DNA of 64,000 nucleotides from Rosa chinensis (lineage: Eukaryota > Streptophyta > Magnoliopsida > Rosales > Rosaceae), in assembly GCF_002994745.2 (NCBI RefSeq), contig NC_037091.1, forward strand, positions 29,642,289 through 29,706,288. Direction: 5' to 3'. Of this stretch, positions 44,196 through 56,535 are shown piece after piece. The translations under genes and the position numbers were made by a program. Below the pieces are notes generated by a model. It made no database searches and was not told the origin of the DNA. It worked only from the letters and a program-made list of their open reading frames with translations. Position 1 is the first letter of the stretch. Each line of letters starts with the position of its first letter.

Positions 44196-45807
44196 ATTTT
44201 CTGGGCACTTTGTTTGTCCCAAGTCCATATCCAGGTTGTTTATTGAGCAAGGAAATTACCCTGCAGTGCCCATATGTTTTCGGTATCCCGCAAGGACCAC
44301 TGCAGGTTGGCCAGAATGGGTTAGCTTTGAGGTACAACTGAGAAAAGTTTGAAGATACCCTTATTGGAGCTGGAATAAAGATTTCATTGTCCATTTCAGG
44401 CTTTTGTGAGATTTACAAAGACGACATTTTCCTTCGTCATGTCACACGGAGATGGAGTCTTGAGACCCACACGTTTGTCTGCTCTTGGGGGGAATTTACT
44501 CCTTCTTTGGAAGATGTTTGCAATACCATGAGAATCCTGATCGTTGGAGATGGTAATCCCTTCAAGATAGAGTTGGATAAGGCACAAAAGAAGAAGCTAC
44601 AGATTCTGAGAAAATGTGCTTATAATTCCAAAGAAGTGTTTCGTTTTTGCAATTGGGTGAGACACTTTTGGGGTTCAACTAATGGAGGCAAGTTTAAGCG
44701 GGGTGAAGTTTTTTATTCTGGCTACCGGGTGGAAGCTATGTTTGCTTACTAGTTGAGTAGGTTATCTTTGTGGATTTCCCTTACGAGAATGTGCAGCAGC
44801 AAGTCTTCCCATTGGCCATTATGTTAGCAGCCGGTGCTTGTTTCTCGCTTGCTCCCATCTTCCTTAGTCATCTATACAAGAAGCTTGACAAGATTTCAAA
44901 GGATGATAGGGAATGTGCGGGGTAGTATGGTATTCATTCTTTCACATCTAGCTTCTTCCTTCAAGTGTTTGTCTGGGAGTGATTTAAAGGCTTAGTGGTG
45001 GAACCTCTAATCCCTGAGTCTTTTCACCAACTAAAGGGGGGGCAAAAGAGATTTCAATTTAGTAGGATTACTATTGTGTTATAGATGGTCAAAAGAAAAG
45101 TCAAGAAGGGTGCATTTAGGCCTGCTATCATAGATGACATTGGACATTTCAATTTCAGGCCGTATTTTAGTGCTCACGGCTTCCAGGTACTTTCTTTCTT
45201 CTATCCGGAAGGTAATTCATCACCATTCTTGGGATCCACCGAGGTGCTCCTAGCCATTAGTGCGCAGTCCATGCTGGCATATGGTGATTTCTTTGACTCT
45301 ACGATGGAGATATATTCCCCTAATAGAGTTAAGAGGCAGTTTGGTATCCATCCAGATGTGCCATCACATCTATGTTTTGGTGGACATCTTGGGGATTGCA
45401 TCATGGATTTCACTCGAACAGACGGTTTTTCTTGCAGTGGTATACTTTATGATAATTTTGCGAAAAAGGACAGTGTTGGCTCTCCTACGTTAACATTCTT
45501 GAGATTTTGAGAGCTGCAGCAGTGCAAGTTCAGAAGGTTTATTAAGACTGGTGGTACTAGGTTACATCTGAAGGCAAACAACGAGAACAAGAGGCTGCTC
45601 TGCAGTAATACCGTTATGGGTGTCATGTCTAGGCTTAACCTTATCTACACTGAAGTATAGTCGAATGGTGTAGAGCGTGTGGTTGGTACTTCAAGGGTGG
45701 CAAAGGTGGGGATGATTCTGAGGTAGACTTGACAGTTACAAGAATGGAGAAGGGTGACAAGTGTGCAACAAAAGGCAAAGTCAGGGCTTCCAAGAATAGT
45801 GCCTAGA
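42624..45807. repeat. Large near-perfect palindrome, arms ~1.58 kb, spacer ~25 bp
   Basis: The left arm (about 42624-44197) is the reverse complement of the right arm (about 44223-45807). Around the centre, AATAAGCAACCTGGATATGAA on the left faces TCCATATCCAGGTTGTTTATT on the right across TTTTCTGGGCACTTTGTTTG plus about 7 bases. Outer limits: TTGCCCTATGTTGCACACTTG on the left matches AAGTGTGCAACAAAAGGCAA on the right. By eye the arms differ at several percent of positions plus small indels. Confidence 0.9.
44223..45807 (+). pseudogene. PMD gene fragment, right palindrome arm
   Basis: Mirror copy of the PMD core: RTTAGWPEWVSFEVQL, the frame at 44387-44752 (ETHTFVCSWGEFTPSLEDV, NPFKIELDKAQKKKLQILRK, VFRFCNWVRHFWGSTNGGKF, GYRVEAMFAY), then 45085-45510 (VKKGAFRPAIIDDIGHFNF, AQSMLAYGDFFDSTMEIYS, LCFGGHLGDCIMDFTRTDGF). 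Stops at about 44750 and 45508 and frame changes break it. Its C-terminal exons are missing; at 45808 it meets an oppositely oriented N-terminal exon. Confidence 0.8.
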
Positions 45808-45950
45808 AAATTCACGAGATGCCTCCTCTAAGCTACCTTCACAATCCCCTGTGGTGGAAGAAGATGTAAGACCATCATCCAGCGAGAAGTGGTGGTCACA
45901 GAGTTCAATAGGCTGGGAAGACTCGGGCGCTTGAGCCATTGCAAACAAAG
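45785..45950 (-). pseudogene. Likely N-terminal exon of the element 2 PMD gene
   Basis: On the minus strand: MAQAPESSQPIELCDHHFSL then DDGLTSSSTTGDCEGSLEEA and SREFSR. Acidic/serine-rich N-termini are usual for transposon PMD proteins. Its position upstream of the palindrome suggests the gene once ran from here straight into the left arm, with the inverted right arm inserted between. Assignment is inference. Confidence 0.45.
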
Positions 45951-46015
45951 GAAATTCCTCCTGCACAAAAAGAAGATGTAACACTTGTGAGCAATAGCGA
46001 TTGGTTCTCTAGTAC

Positions 46016-48261
46016 TGTCACACCCCAACTCAGTGATTTTTTTTTTTTTTTTGAGTTGAAGGTATGACTTGTACTAAAGAATAGAAACATAATAAAGAAA
46101 AATCGTAGTCCATTTGAATCAGATTTGAAGTACTGAAAGAAATAACCAAGTTGCCTTTCCAGCAAATTACTAATGCAAAAAGCTAAATTCATGGTGACAT
46201 AAATCCTTTATATGAATTCCAAAAAGGAAAAGATTCATTTCATTTGAAACCTGGGGATGTCTAGTTTTGAAATGCTGGTGCCTCCAAGCATGATTGAATA
46301 GAAAGCTAGTAAAAAAATACCAAGAACATGACAGTGCTGCTGTCTTTAAAAAAATCATGCAACAGACCTGTAGCTTTGAAAAATCATAACTAATTCTAGG
46401 AAAATCATTTTCAATATATTCGAATTTTGAAATGATCTTTAAGATGTCTACTGCAAGTCTGCAACTTTTATGAAGACACTAACTTCAAATACCCAACCAA
46501 AATGTATAGTTTTCAGTAAAAAGGCAACTGCATCAAAAGCTCATAAACACAATTTTAGATTTGCAAACCTTTGTTCTACCTTGAATTTAGCCAATGAATT
46601 TTAAATATAAGAGCTGGAACATAATGAAACAAATCAAAGAACATAGAATCAATTAAAAGACATAACAGAATCAATGAACATAGCATGGATTATGGAGAAA
46701 AAAAAATTATAATACAACAAACACAATTATATGGATTACAGTACAAACTTTCTTGATAGTTCATTATTCCCACAGAAATTTCAAACCTATACTTCAAAGG
46801 CAAACTACAAACTGGCAACCTTTGCTCTTATTCTAGGAAACTAAACCAAACAAGTCTCACACTTCCTTCACATTAATCACAAGCTCTTCAAAAGGGAAAA
46901 TTAAATTTCATATTCAGTACATGCAATATTTGATAGGGGTGAGCATCAATAGCTCAGTAGGAGGCTAACCAGTAACAATCAAAACAGTAACACATGGATG
47001 TATGCAATGCTATTTTCTGCTATTACCCTATTAACTCACATGCTAAGACACCAAGAGTCTACATGTCCCATACCATGTAATTTACCTTTTTGAGGTGACT
47101 GCAGATGAAATAACATATGAATTAACCCAAACCATGATTCCCTTTTTGCTAGTCATCTTACTTAATCTCGATCACCAAAATTGTACAGCTCTATTAGCCC
47201 ACCTGAAATTTGATCCTTACAGATTAAGCTCAACTACACAAAAGAATACTCCCACATATTTCATTCCCATTCTATTCTATCAAAACCATGCCTCAGACTT
47301 CATGAACATGCTAATGAAACAATATGATAAACAACAGATAACACCCATTAACTCATCCATCAATCAAATTTCATAACTGAAATCACATATAGCAACACAG
47401 CAACCAAGCAAATTAAATAGAGGTTTCCCCAGATCCCCCTACCTTGTTTCGGAAGTTAGTTTATATTTCTCAGGTTCCTCCTTAGTCTCAAAATTTCTCC
47501 TTCTCTCACTCCTTTTTTTTTTTTTTTTTTTGTAAAAACAAATATAGGGAACTCAATAAAGAAAGTAGAACAAACCTGGATATTTATAGTGTATGGCAAA
47601 GAGGTCAGATTTTAATTCTAGATAAGCACAACAGAGAGTAGATTTGGATGCCAACACTATCAGCTTCCTCTATGTTTCGATAAGGACTGCCACCTCCTGG
47701 TTCTAGGTCTCCACCACATGCTTCTAGGGATCCACCTCTTGCTACTAGCTTTGATGAATCACAACTCTGGTAACTGACCCTCCAAGGCTCTTCAGCAACA
47801 TCGACTTCTAAGATTAATCTTATATGGGTGGTCTATCGTAGTGGTCCTAATCCTTTACTTTAGGTGGAGTGGTGCTTGCAAAGAGAATCAAAATAGGGGA
47901 GGAAGACGATGAAGATAGCAGACAAGAAGATTTTGAGATTGGTTTGTCGTTAAACGACATCCAACATAAGTATAAATCAATTGGTCTTGGGCTTTTAAAA
48001 TTGACTTGGGTTTTTAAAAAAAATAAAAAAAATAATAGGCTGGTCTAAAAATATAGAGATAGCATATATACTTATATATATCTAAACAACACGTCTTGGT
48101 GATGTGTGTGTATATATATTTATATTTATCACCCCATAAAACAATTATACATATACACACACCCATAATTAAGAATATAAATTAATACTCAAGCTAAAAT
48201 AAAATATTCACTATATCTTTTTTTTTTTTTTTAAATATTATTAAAAGTATAGGTCGTCACA
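46016..48261 (+). mobile_element. Solo LTR, 2246 bp, with target duplication AGTAC
   Basis: Starts TGTCACACCCCAACTCAG and ends AGGTCGTCACA; AGTAC flanks it at 46011-46015 and again at 48262-48266. No pol, primer site or second LTR. It shares phrases with the solo LTR at 51153 (CATGTCCCATACCATGTA; AAATACCCAACC.AAA), but these blocks come in a different order, so one of the two has been rearranged. Poly-T/A tracts at 46029-46044, 47513-47531 and 48218-48232. The frame 47095-47376 lies within it and is not considered a gene. Confidence 0.82.
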
Positions 48262-48266
48262 AGTAC

Positions 48267-50141
48267 ATGGTAACTCATATCCAGCAGCAACTAGTAGACA
48301 AAATGCCAAGCATAATCATACGTTAACAAAACATGCAACACCATGCCAAAATATGTCACATCACTATAATATGTCATGATAAATTCATCATTGATGCATT
48401 GCTTTCAAGAAAATTATAACAACCAAGCAAACACTGCCCCGCACACCGATGCATGCAACTGTTCTCCTCAATGCAAAATAGAACAGGAACAACAAGCCGT
48501 GCGAAGCCACAAGCAATCCAAAGCAAAGAACAAATCGCAATACACCAAAAAGGAATAATGGCAGTCAAGCAGTGCACAAGCCAAGCCAAGATGTGGCATG
48601 TGATATATCCTATTAAGTCAGCCCATGCAAGGAGAAAAAAAAAAGGGCAAGACGAACAGACGAAAAAATACTATTCTTGATCAACTCCAAGCATACAGCA
48701 TACACATGCCTATTCCAAGCAATGCATGATACACATATTAAATGCCCAAGCTAAGGTCGCATACATTTTCCTTTTCGTAGTACCTACCTTATACACATGC
48801 ACAATGCGTGCACACATGTATACACATGCAACAAAAAAAAAAAAAAAAAAAAAAAGGGAAGGTCAACCACAGTGATTCCAAGAAACTGAATCTATGAAAG
48901 AAAAGGGAAAAGATGTGTCATGCCTATGGGAAATCATAAATCCTTCTGCAAGAATATGTTGCAGCAACAAAAATAAATAAATAAATAAATAAAAAGGTGA
49001 GATGAATGGGCAATGGGACTGTGTTTTCAAGAGAAACTCTAAGCACACACTTATCCAACAATCTCAAGCAATATTTGACACACATAAACACTCAAGCCAA
49101 AACTGCATACCTCTCTATAATACATGCTTCACGGATATGATACATACATATACATGTGCATGCGTAAAGAGAGTTAGCTGCGGTGATTCTAAGGAAACTA
49201 AGTCCAAAAAAAAAAAGGATGCTATGCAGCGAAGCGCAACAACAAAATTAAGGATGACAAATTGGTGTTATAAAGTTCATTGCACCAGGGATCAGTTCAA
49301 ATCAATTATGAAATCTTCTATAGAATTGCATCACAACTCATAACGTTTAAAGCAAGGATGCAGCTCGCCAAGCCAATATGTTCAGATAGCAAAAGCAGAA
49401 GCACAAATGAAGTCAATTAAAGGTCACAACAGAGGCAGAATGACCATAGGCAAATGACGAAAAAAAAAACACAGAGTTGATAATCGCAATTAGAGGAAGC
49501 TGAACACAAACAACAACAACAACAACAAAAAAGCAGCAAAGATTGATGCAATATTGAAATTCTCTCAGACCATCACAAGACATTCCAATCACCCATAACG
49601 CATCTGCACGCATAAGCCATTCAACATGGAAGAGTAAGAATTGCCCAATTCAATAAGTCCAAAGGATTCAAGATTACTTGAGATGAGAGGAATCACGCAA
49701 TCAATGCCACTAGTTGAAGGAGGTGTAAGATTCTAGGCAACTCCCTAAAATAGAAGAAAAACTGCAATTCCCCGCAGTAAAAGGAGGAACGCAACGATTA
49801 TACGCTGAAGGAAAAAAAAAAAAAAAAAAAGAGGAAAATTTTAGGGTTTCGAAAGAGAAGAAGGGAATACCTTGAATCCCAAAACTCATGGGTTCAACAA
49901 TCTCTGGAATTTTTAGAAAACCCAAGCTTGAATTGTCAAGTAGAAAGCGAAGGACTCGACACTCTTTAAGCGGGAATAAGACACGAAATGCAATGTTGCT
50001 CAAAAGAAGAAGAGAAGAGAAGAGAAAAGAAATGAAAAAAAAAAAGTGGGTCTCTCACGCTGACTCACCTTAGAAAATACGAACTGGGCTGATTTTTCAT
50101 TTTGATTATGTGGCTTGTTTCATGCTTCAAGCAATCCACAT
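48267..50141. other. Non-coding region of gypsy element 2 before the polypurine tract
   Basis: No gene recognised. Two diverged direct copies of a ~200-bp unit occur (about 48680-48900 and 49030-49205), sharing 'caagca.tacat...acacatgc' and 'GTGATTC(C/T)AAG(A/G)AA' phrases. Long A-runs at about 48833-48855 and 49809-49830. Probably spacer or upstream sequence of the antisense PMD gene. Confidence 0.4.
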
Positions 50142-50156
50142 AATCAAGGGGGCTAA
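50142..50156 (+). promoter_or_regulatory. Polypurine tract of gypsy element 2
   Basis: AATCAAGGGGGCTAA immediately precedes the LTR start TGTTGATACC at 50157. Confidence 0.75.
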
Positions 50157-50757
50157 TGTTGATACCTGAAAAATCATACGACAAATTAATATGTCGTCAC
50201 AATATAAACTAGCATAAACACGCAATTTGGATAAAATTCTATAATTTTATAGACTTTTATATTCGTCTCTCGACTTTAACCCGCCAAGCAAACGCACCCT
50301 AGATGTGGACCCAAGCCACATCCATGCATTTTTTGGGGCTTGCAGAAGTGGGTATGGTGTGGAAGGTTACAGAAACACATAACACTCATCTATTGATTTA
50401 GAGTCGTTGGTGGTCTCAGTCTTGAGCCCGATATCCAAGCCCAATAACTTGAATCAATAGTGAATTGGTGAATATGAGATTTGGGCCCACCTATTTTTCC
50501 TTAAAAACTCAAAGCCCAAAGAAGACTCAAAACCCAAAGAAAATAGACAGCCCAGGCCTCCCTTATCTTTCTTTTAGCTTCGATTTCTTTCCCTGTAGCA
50601 GTCAGATACACAGCTCAAACCCAAATATTTTTGAGAAATATTGATTCCTCCTGTTAGCTGGCAAAGGAGAAACTTTCTAACTAGTAGAGGGATATCATTT
50701 TCTTCCTTAAACGATGAGCTCACAATTCTTGATCTTCCGATCCTCATTAACCTCATT
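50157..50757 (+). mobile_element. 3' LTR of gypsy element 2
   Basis: Direct repeat of 37082-39331 minus the MULE insertion. Homology with the 5' LTR ends near 50757 only because the 5' copy is truncated there; the real LTR may run on towards 51147. Minus-strand frames over it (50957-50574) look spurious. Confidence 0.82.
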
Positions 50758-51152
50758 CCAGGTTTTGTGCCACCGCAGCTGTTTCTGCTGCTACCTTTGT
50801 CAACCGCTACAATGACCTTCTCCTTTTCCCAAGACATGATTCTCAAGTAAGCCCCAGATTTTAGGGTAGAAATCCTATATGAGTTGAAGAATAAGTATTT
50901 TACCCAAAAAACTAAAGGCTCTGAGCCACCAGAACACCTACCAATTGAGCCTATCAAGGGAGAGACTTGGAACTGGAATGATCATCAAGCAAAACCCAGA
51001 AAACTTAGAAACACCTACAACAATCAAGCATTCAAACCTTCAAGCATAATCCCAGCTCTTAGCCATTTTCTCCCAAAACCTCCTTCAAACCCATTTTCCA
51101 GAAACCCAAATCCAAAAAACCCCCCAAATTCTCTCACCGCAATGTGTTTTTA
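50758..51152. other. Probably the rest of the 3' LTR of element 2
   Basis: No gene recognised. Sequence rich in C and A (AACCCAAATCCAAAAAACCC). It is cut by the solo LTR at 51153; TTTTA at 51148-51152 is the left target duplication. Confidence 0.4.
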
Positions 51153-54100
51153 TGTCACACCCTGAACCCGGGTCAATTTTTTTAAATAATATTTTCCCGA
51201 AATCCGAGTTGTGAGTAAAAATAAAAATAAATGAATAGAAAATAAAATCGACACTTTGTTAATGGAATTGACTTCTCATTTCGATATAAGGATAAATCCA
51301 ACTCAAGATCACTAAGAGTACTCACTTCCGGAATAATGATCTTACATATGCAAACCTCTAACTAACTCTAATTGCTTTTGATCACTAATCTTCATAGTTC
51401 TTGTGTTTAATAACTTGCAAGACTGTAGCTAAGGAGGAAGCTATTCCTCTTCAAACAAACGATAACCATACAGTCATCATATGGTATGCATGAATGCATG
51501 TTCTATTCCCGTTAATTCACACAGCAGAATAAATTGAGCGTACATGTCCCATACCATGTATTTTACCACAAAGGTGACTCAGAGCACTCAACTATATGAA
51601 CTAACCCCCACCCAAAATCAATCCCCTAGCCCTCTTTTGTTAGTCATCTTGTCCATGCCCCTTTTGCCAGTCCCGAACTACCCTTTCCATCCCTATACTA
51701 ATTGCACATTAAAAATGGGCATACTTGGGATCTGGTACCTGCTGAGGTTATAGACTCAACTACACAAAATATTATTTCAAACTTTCTTCTACCAATAGCA
51801 TTACAGATATCACCATTGCCACCCTTATACTTCATATGTACTCAGTGGATGATGCATCAATTAATAATATATACTTCACAATGTAATTGCATCAAATATG
51901 CATTCATTCCATAACAAACATGTCAAGCAACATATATGCATACAATACAGTTGAGTAGAGGTTCCCCAAATCCCCCTACCTGGATTCCAAGCTATTGTAT
52001 AGATACATGTTCCTGCATAAAAAGTAAATATTCAAGCACAATTCACATTTCCTATGCATAAGCACATAATTTATTTTAAACACAAAGCTATGATTCTGCC
52101 TTAAGAACAATCCTCAATATCGAGCTTATGTCTTAAGAAAATGGTACCTAAAATCTCAAGCCATTTAGATTTCATTTGAAGTGCTAATTGACCAACCAAA
52201 ATGTCTTACAGATTTGTTGTGACGAAAAATAGATATGGGTAGCCAATTTCACAACGACATAAGTATCTCAAATGAATTTAGAAAATGGTGTCACAAGTTT
52301 TGTTGAAAAGATAAGAATATCTATGTTCAGTTTGTGGTCGACCTAAACAAGTTTGAATATAGATAACGTACTGTTCAAATGAAACAGAACAAACAGAAAC
52401 ATTGTGACAATTGCAGAGTTTCCTGATGCAGACCCTCAACTTCAAAAAATCATAATTTAATCTAGAAAAATTATTTTTATCAGATTCCAATTCTGAAATG
52501 ATCTTCAAGATGTCTACTGAAACTTTTATGAAGACTATAACTTCAAATACCCAACCGAAACATACAGTTTTTGGTAAAAATAAAACTGGGTCAAAAACTC
52601 AGAAAAACTGATTTACAGAACGCAGACGTCTGTTTTTAGCCTCAAACTTAACCAATGAATTTTTAATGAAATTGTACGAAACTATAAAGATATCAAGCTT
52701 ACATTATAAACTTTCAAGACATGGAAATGTTTCTAAAATGAAGGTCTAGATCAAAAGATATGGTTGCTCAAAGTTAACTAAATGATTATAATGCATAAAC
52801 TTGTTCTAGCTTTCTCCAATGCCTACAAACTGGTGCATATAGGTTACTGCTCAGTCTAAGGTTGTTAAATTGGTGCATATAGGTTCTTTGATCACTCTAA
52901 TCTCTTGTTGTTAAGTCAAAATAAGAATTCCAACCCAAACAGCAACCCAAGAATTTACTTAGGAAACCCACCTTAAGAAAGCCAACTTTCTTATCATCTT
53001 AATCTTTTTCTATGCTTGCATTCTGTTTGAAAATCACTTTAGTTATTAACTGTGGAAAACATTAAGCCAACTTAGATGAGAACTGAGTAAAAACACATTA
53101 GCAAAGTTCCATAGAAATAGAAATATATTTTAGAAACAAACCTTTGAATCCCAAATCTAATTCTCCGAAACTAATCTTCGTAATCATGCCTTCCCTTCTC
53201 TTTCTTCTACCTCTTTCCTTTCCTCTTCTTCCCTCTCTATTCTCACATATCCTTCTCTTTCTCCCAGTATCTCTTTTCTTTTGTTTCCTTTCCTTTCTGT
53301 TTATTTCTTTCTTTCTATTATACTCCTTTCTTTATATCTCCCTCACTCACGTTCTGTCGTTCTATTGCTCTCATTGTAGTGTGGATATGAATCAAGTAGA
53401 TAGCTGTTATTTATACTAGTCAGGTTCTTAGCCATCAAGCAAAACAATTATAATAAAATCTGCATATAGATGTGTTTGTCAAAACCTATCACTTAATGAC
53501 TTAATCACCAAGCACTATGAATTGATTGACATGAATGGTCTTATCTAGATATAACTTGATCATCAAGATCACATACTTACAATATACTAACATATAATAA
53601 AGATATATATTCCACGAGTAGGAGGTGTCAAAAGACTAATCACAGTCTAAGACCTTGAGCTTTTAGCTTCACCACCTCATGCTACAAGGAAACCTTCTCG
53701 CTGAACAAGAGCTAATGTGATTATAAGAATAGGTTTTGTACAACATTCTCAGTTCAACCTTAGTTAAAAGTTTTGATAGTAGGAGCTATTAAGGCATTGT
53801 CCTTAAATATTCTCACCTTAAGCTAAATATGCTCGATTATTAAAGCTACTCCATCTTGTTTATATATATTGGATTTGATTCTGCTACACTTATCTCTAAC
53901 AAAAAATGTCTGCATACTTGAGCAGAATGATACATGAGCTTATTGACCAAGGCATATAAATATCAATTTGCAGCTGCTACATTAGAACTGATGACACTGT
54001 CGAAGATGTCTCATTTCCACTGCATACTAAAATATGATAACTTACATTTTGATTAACTAGTCTATTTTAAGCTATGCATCCTATGATTAGGACTCAAACA

Positions 54101-54281
54101 TAAAAAGAGATTCATTGATTGTTATGAGGTCTCATCCGAAAATGTTTAAACCAATTAAGTAAAACTAGCTTCCTCACAAGTCTATATGTACTAGGTAATA
54201 GACTTCTCGAACACACACACACAAAAGCTAGTAAAGAAAATATTATCACACGATCTAATATATAATTAAAATTCCGTTACA
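51153..54281 (+). mobile_element. Solo LTR, 3129 bp, with target duplication TTTTA
   Basis: Starts TGTCACACCCTGAACCC and ends AATTCCGTTACA; TTTTA is found at 51148-51152 and 54282-54286. Related to the solo LTR at 46016 (shared CATGTCCCATACCATGTA and GGTTCCCCAAATCCCCCTAC-like phrases). No internal retroelement sequence. A pyrimidine-rich stretch at about 53185-53330 yields a spurious hydrophobic frame. Confidence 0.75.
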
Positions 54282-54825
54282 TTTTAGCTCCCACACCATG
54301 CCTCACACTGTCAAGCCTTATTTGATATCTAAATTACGCACCAGATTATCTCATTAACATCAAGTTATTGGGTTTATTTTGGCCTAATGCTGCTTAATTC
54401 AAAAGAACCCTCACAAAAAGATTGACATTATTGATAGCTAATTAAACTATATCATTCGAATAGTTCTTTGAGATTGTAAGGAGCAGTGCAATTGGGAGTT
54501 CCACTCCAGAATAGCCTAGCAAATTGTTGATTGACCCCTTTCTGTTGGATGAGCAGAGTCAAAAAAGACATATTCACTTGCAACCGGGCATAAATAATAC
54601 TCTTTGGTACCTCTCTCGCCTCCACAACTGAAAATTCCTCTATATGGACCACTTCCACAACATGCTACCTTTCCCTCCTCAAAACCTTAGTTTTCCAAAA
54701 TAGGATTACAATGAGCTAACCTCCTTAAAAAAAGAGAGCTCTGAATACATTTAATATAATGGTAATTAGATAGCTACTAGACCCCAATAACTGTCAGAGG
54801 TAATAGGCATATCATAAACTTAACA

Positions 54826-54828
<3 letters not shown>

Positions 54829-54860
<32 letters not shown>
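54829..54860. repeat. AT dinucleotide microsatellite
   Basis: Sixteen AT units, in the intron between exons 4 and 5 of the GDSL gene. Confidence 0.95.
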
Positions 54861-54863
<3 letters not shown>

Positions 54864-56199
54864 ATGTAACTAAGAAAATGAAAATGTATCATATTTAGAA
54901 GAGTTATTTATCCTATCTCTCGGAAACTCATTATAGTAGGAAAGTGAGTATCTGAATCCCTTGAGTTCAGTCTGTAGCTTCTGAAGAAGTTTGGGAAGTG
55001 CTTTATTGTGGATTTCTACATACGGTGTATTCTCTTCAAAGCATTCACCTTTTTCTCCCTTCTCAAATGCTCTTCAGAATGGTAAACAACCAAGAGGATC
55101 AAGGCTAAAAAACCCAAAATTTCAGGACCTTTATTGTATATTTCTTGGCACATTGAAATTATTTACTCTATTATTAATTTATTATCAATTATCATTAGCA
55201 AGTACCATGTGTATAAAATGAGAAATTGAATTATTTATTTAGATTAATTTCAGTTTACTCCCCTGAGATTTGGAGGTGTCATCATTTCACCCCCCAAACT
55301 CTCAATTTCACTTTTTTACCCCTGAACTTTCTAATTTTTGTCTTCCATGCCCAATGTCTCATTTTCTGTCCAAATTGGACGTTAAGTCCGATAATGGGGC
55401 CCATTTTGAGGGCTAAAATGGTTAATTCAAAATTTAGAAAAAGGAAAAGAAAAAAAACAGTTTCGACCTCTCTCTCCCTAAAACCATTTCTCCTCCCACT
55501 GTCACCGTTGCATTCCATGCTCCGCTTACCACCACCGTGCCGGCAACGACCATGATCCATGAGCTCAGAAGATAAAGCATTGCCACTAGAACCAGCCTCG
55601 ACATTCATTTAGTTGGGAAAACTGCTCCGAGACTGAACTTGCAGCATTCCCATCATAATCTCCAATTGCAAATTTGAGAATGAAAAGAAATGGAATCAGA
55701 AACAAAGACTCACGGATTGTCATTTTCATCATACTCAAGAAATGGAATAAGAAACAACAAATTTGCTAATTGCAACATTCCCAGTACGTCATTCACCAGA
55801 ATCCTAATAAGTGAACGCTTAAAAGAACTGAACAATTATGAAGAGGGCATACAATCCCAAAAACTAAAGGCACACAATTTCCTAAAGGCTCAATCACTCG
55901 ATTCACAGAAAACACAGTAGTAACAAAATCATAATCATTAGAAGATAGAGCTTTTTACAAATAACTACAATGGGCTATAGTTTATTACCACAAGCAAGAT
56001 TCAAAATTTGTAACCCATGCGGTGATTACACCGTCTACACAAAAATAAAAGGGCACAGCAACTTCTAGTTAATTACGAAAATTGCCACAATCTTCTTTTA
56101 TGTTTTCTCCCAAAACCTAACCCGTCCAATCCATTTCTCCCAAAATCAAAACCTTTCTTCCATTCTGGCGAAGAAAGAAGGCGAAACTAGGCCTCTCAA

Positions 56200-56535
56200 A
56201 ACTCGGCGATGAGGGTCAACGATGAAGCTAGGAGGTTGGGCGACAAAGATAGGCGCGGGAGGCTGGGCAGAAAAGTTAGGCGTGGTGAGGCGAGGCAGAG
56301 AAGCTCGGTGCAGCGAAGCTAGGCGCGGCGAGACTAGGCTGGGATGCTAGGTGTGGAGAAGCCGGGGCTTGAAGACGGCGAGGCAGCGAAGCTAGTTGCA
56401 GAGAGGCTGGGCGGTAAAGTTAGGCGCGGTGCTGTGAGGGGAGGCGGCGAAGCTCGGTGCAGCGAACCTAGGGCTGGCGAGGTTGGGCTGGGATGTTAGG
56501 TGCGGAGAGGTTAGGGCTTGGAGGTCAGTTGCCTA
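56200..56535. repeat. GC-rich minisatellite-like region in the Pack-MULE
   Basis: Diverged tandem units built on GGCGAGGCTGGGCTGGGATG, TTAGGTGCGGAGAGG and GCAGCGAAGCTAGG; two larger blocks (about 56310-56395 and 56460-56530) repeat the same order. Composition contrasts sharply with the AT-rich surroundings. Confidence 0.75.

Noticed and set aside
53144..53419. Hydrophobic plus-strand frame of 91 codons
   Set aside because: Low-complexity Leu/Phe/Ser run from a CT-rich tract inside the solo LTR at 51153-54281.
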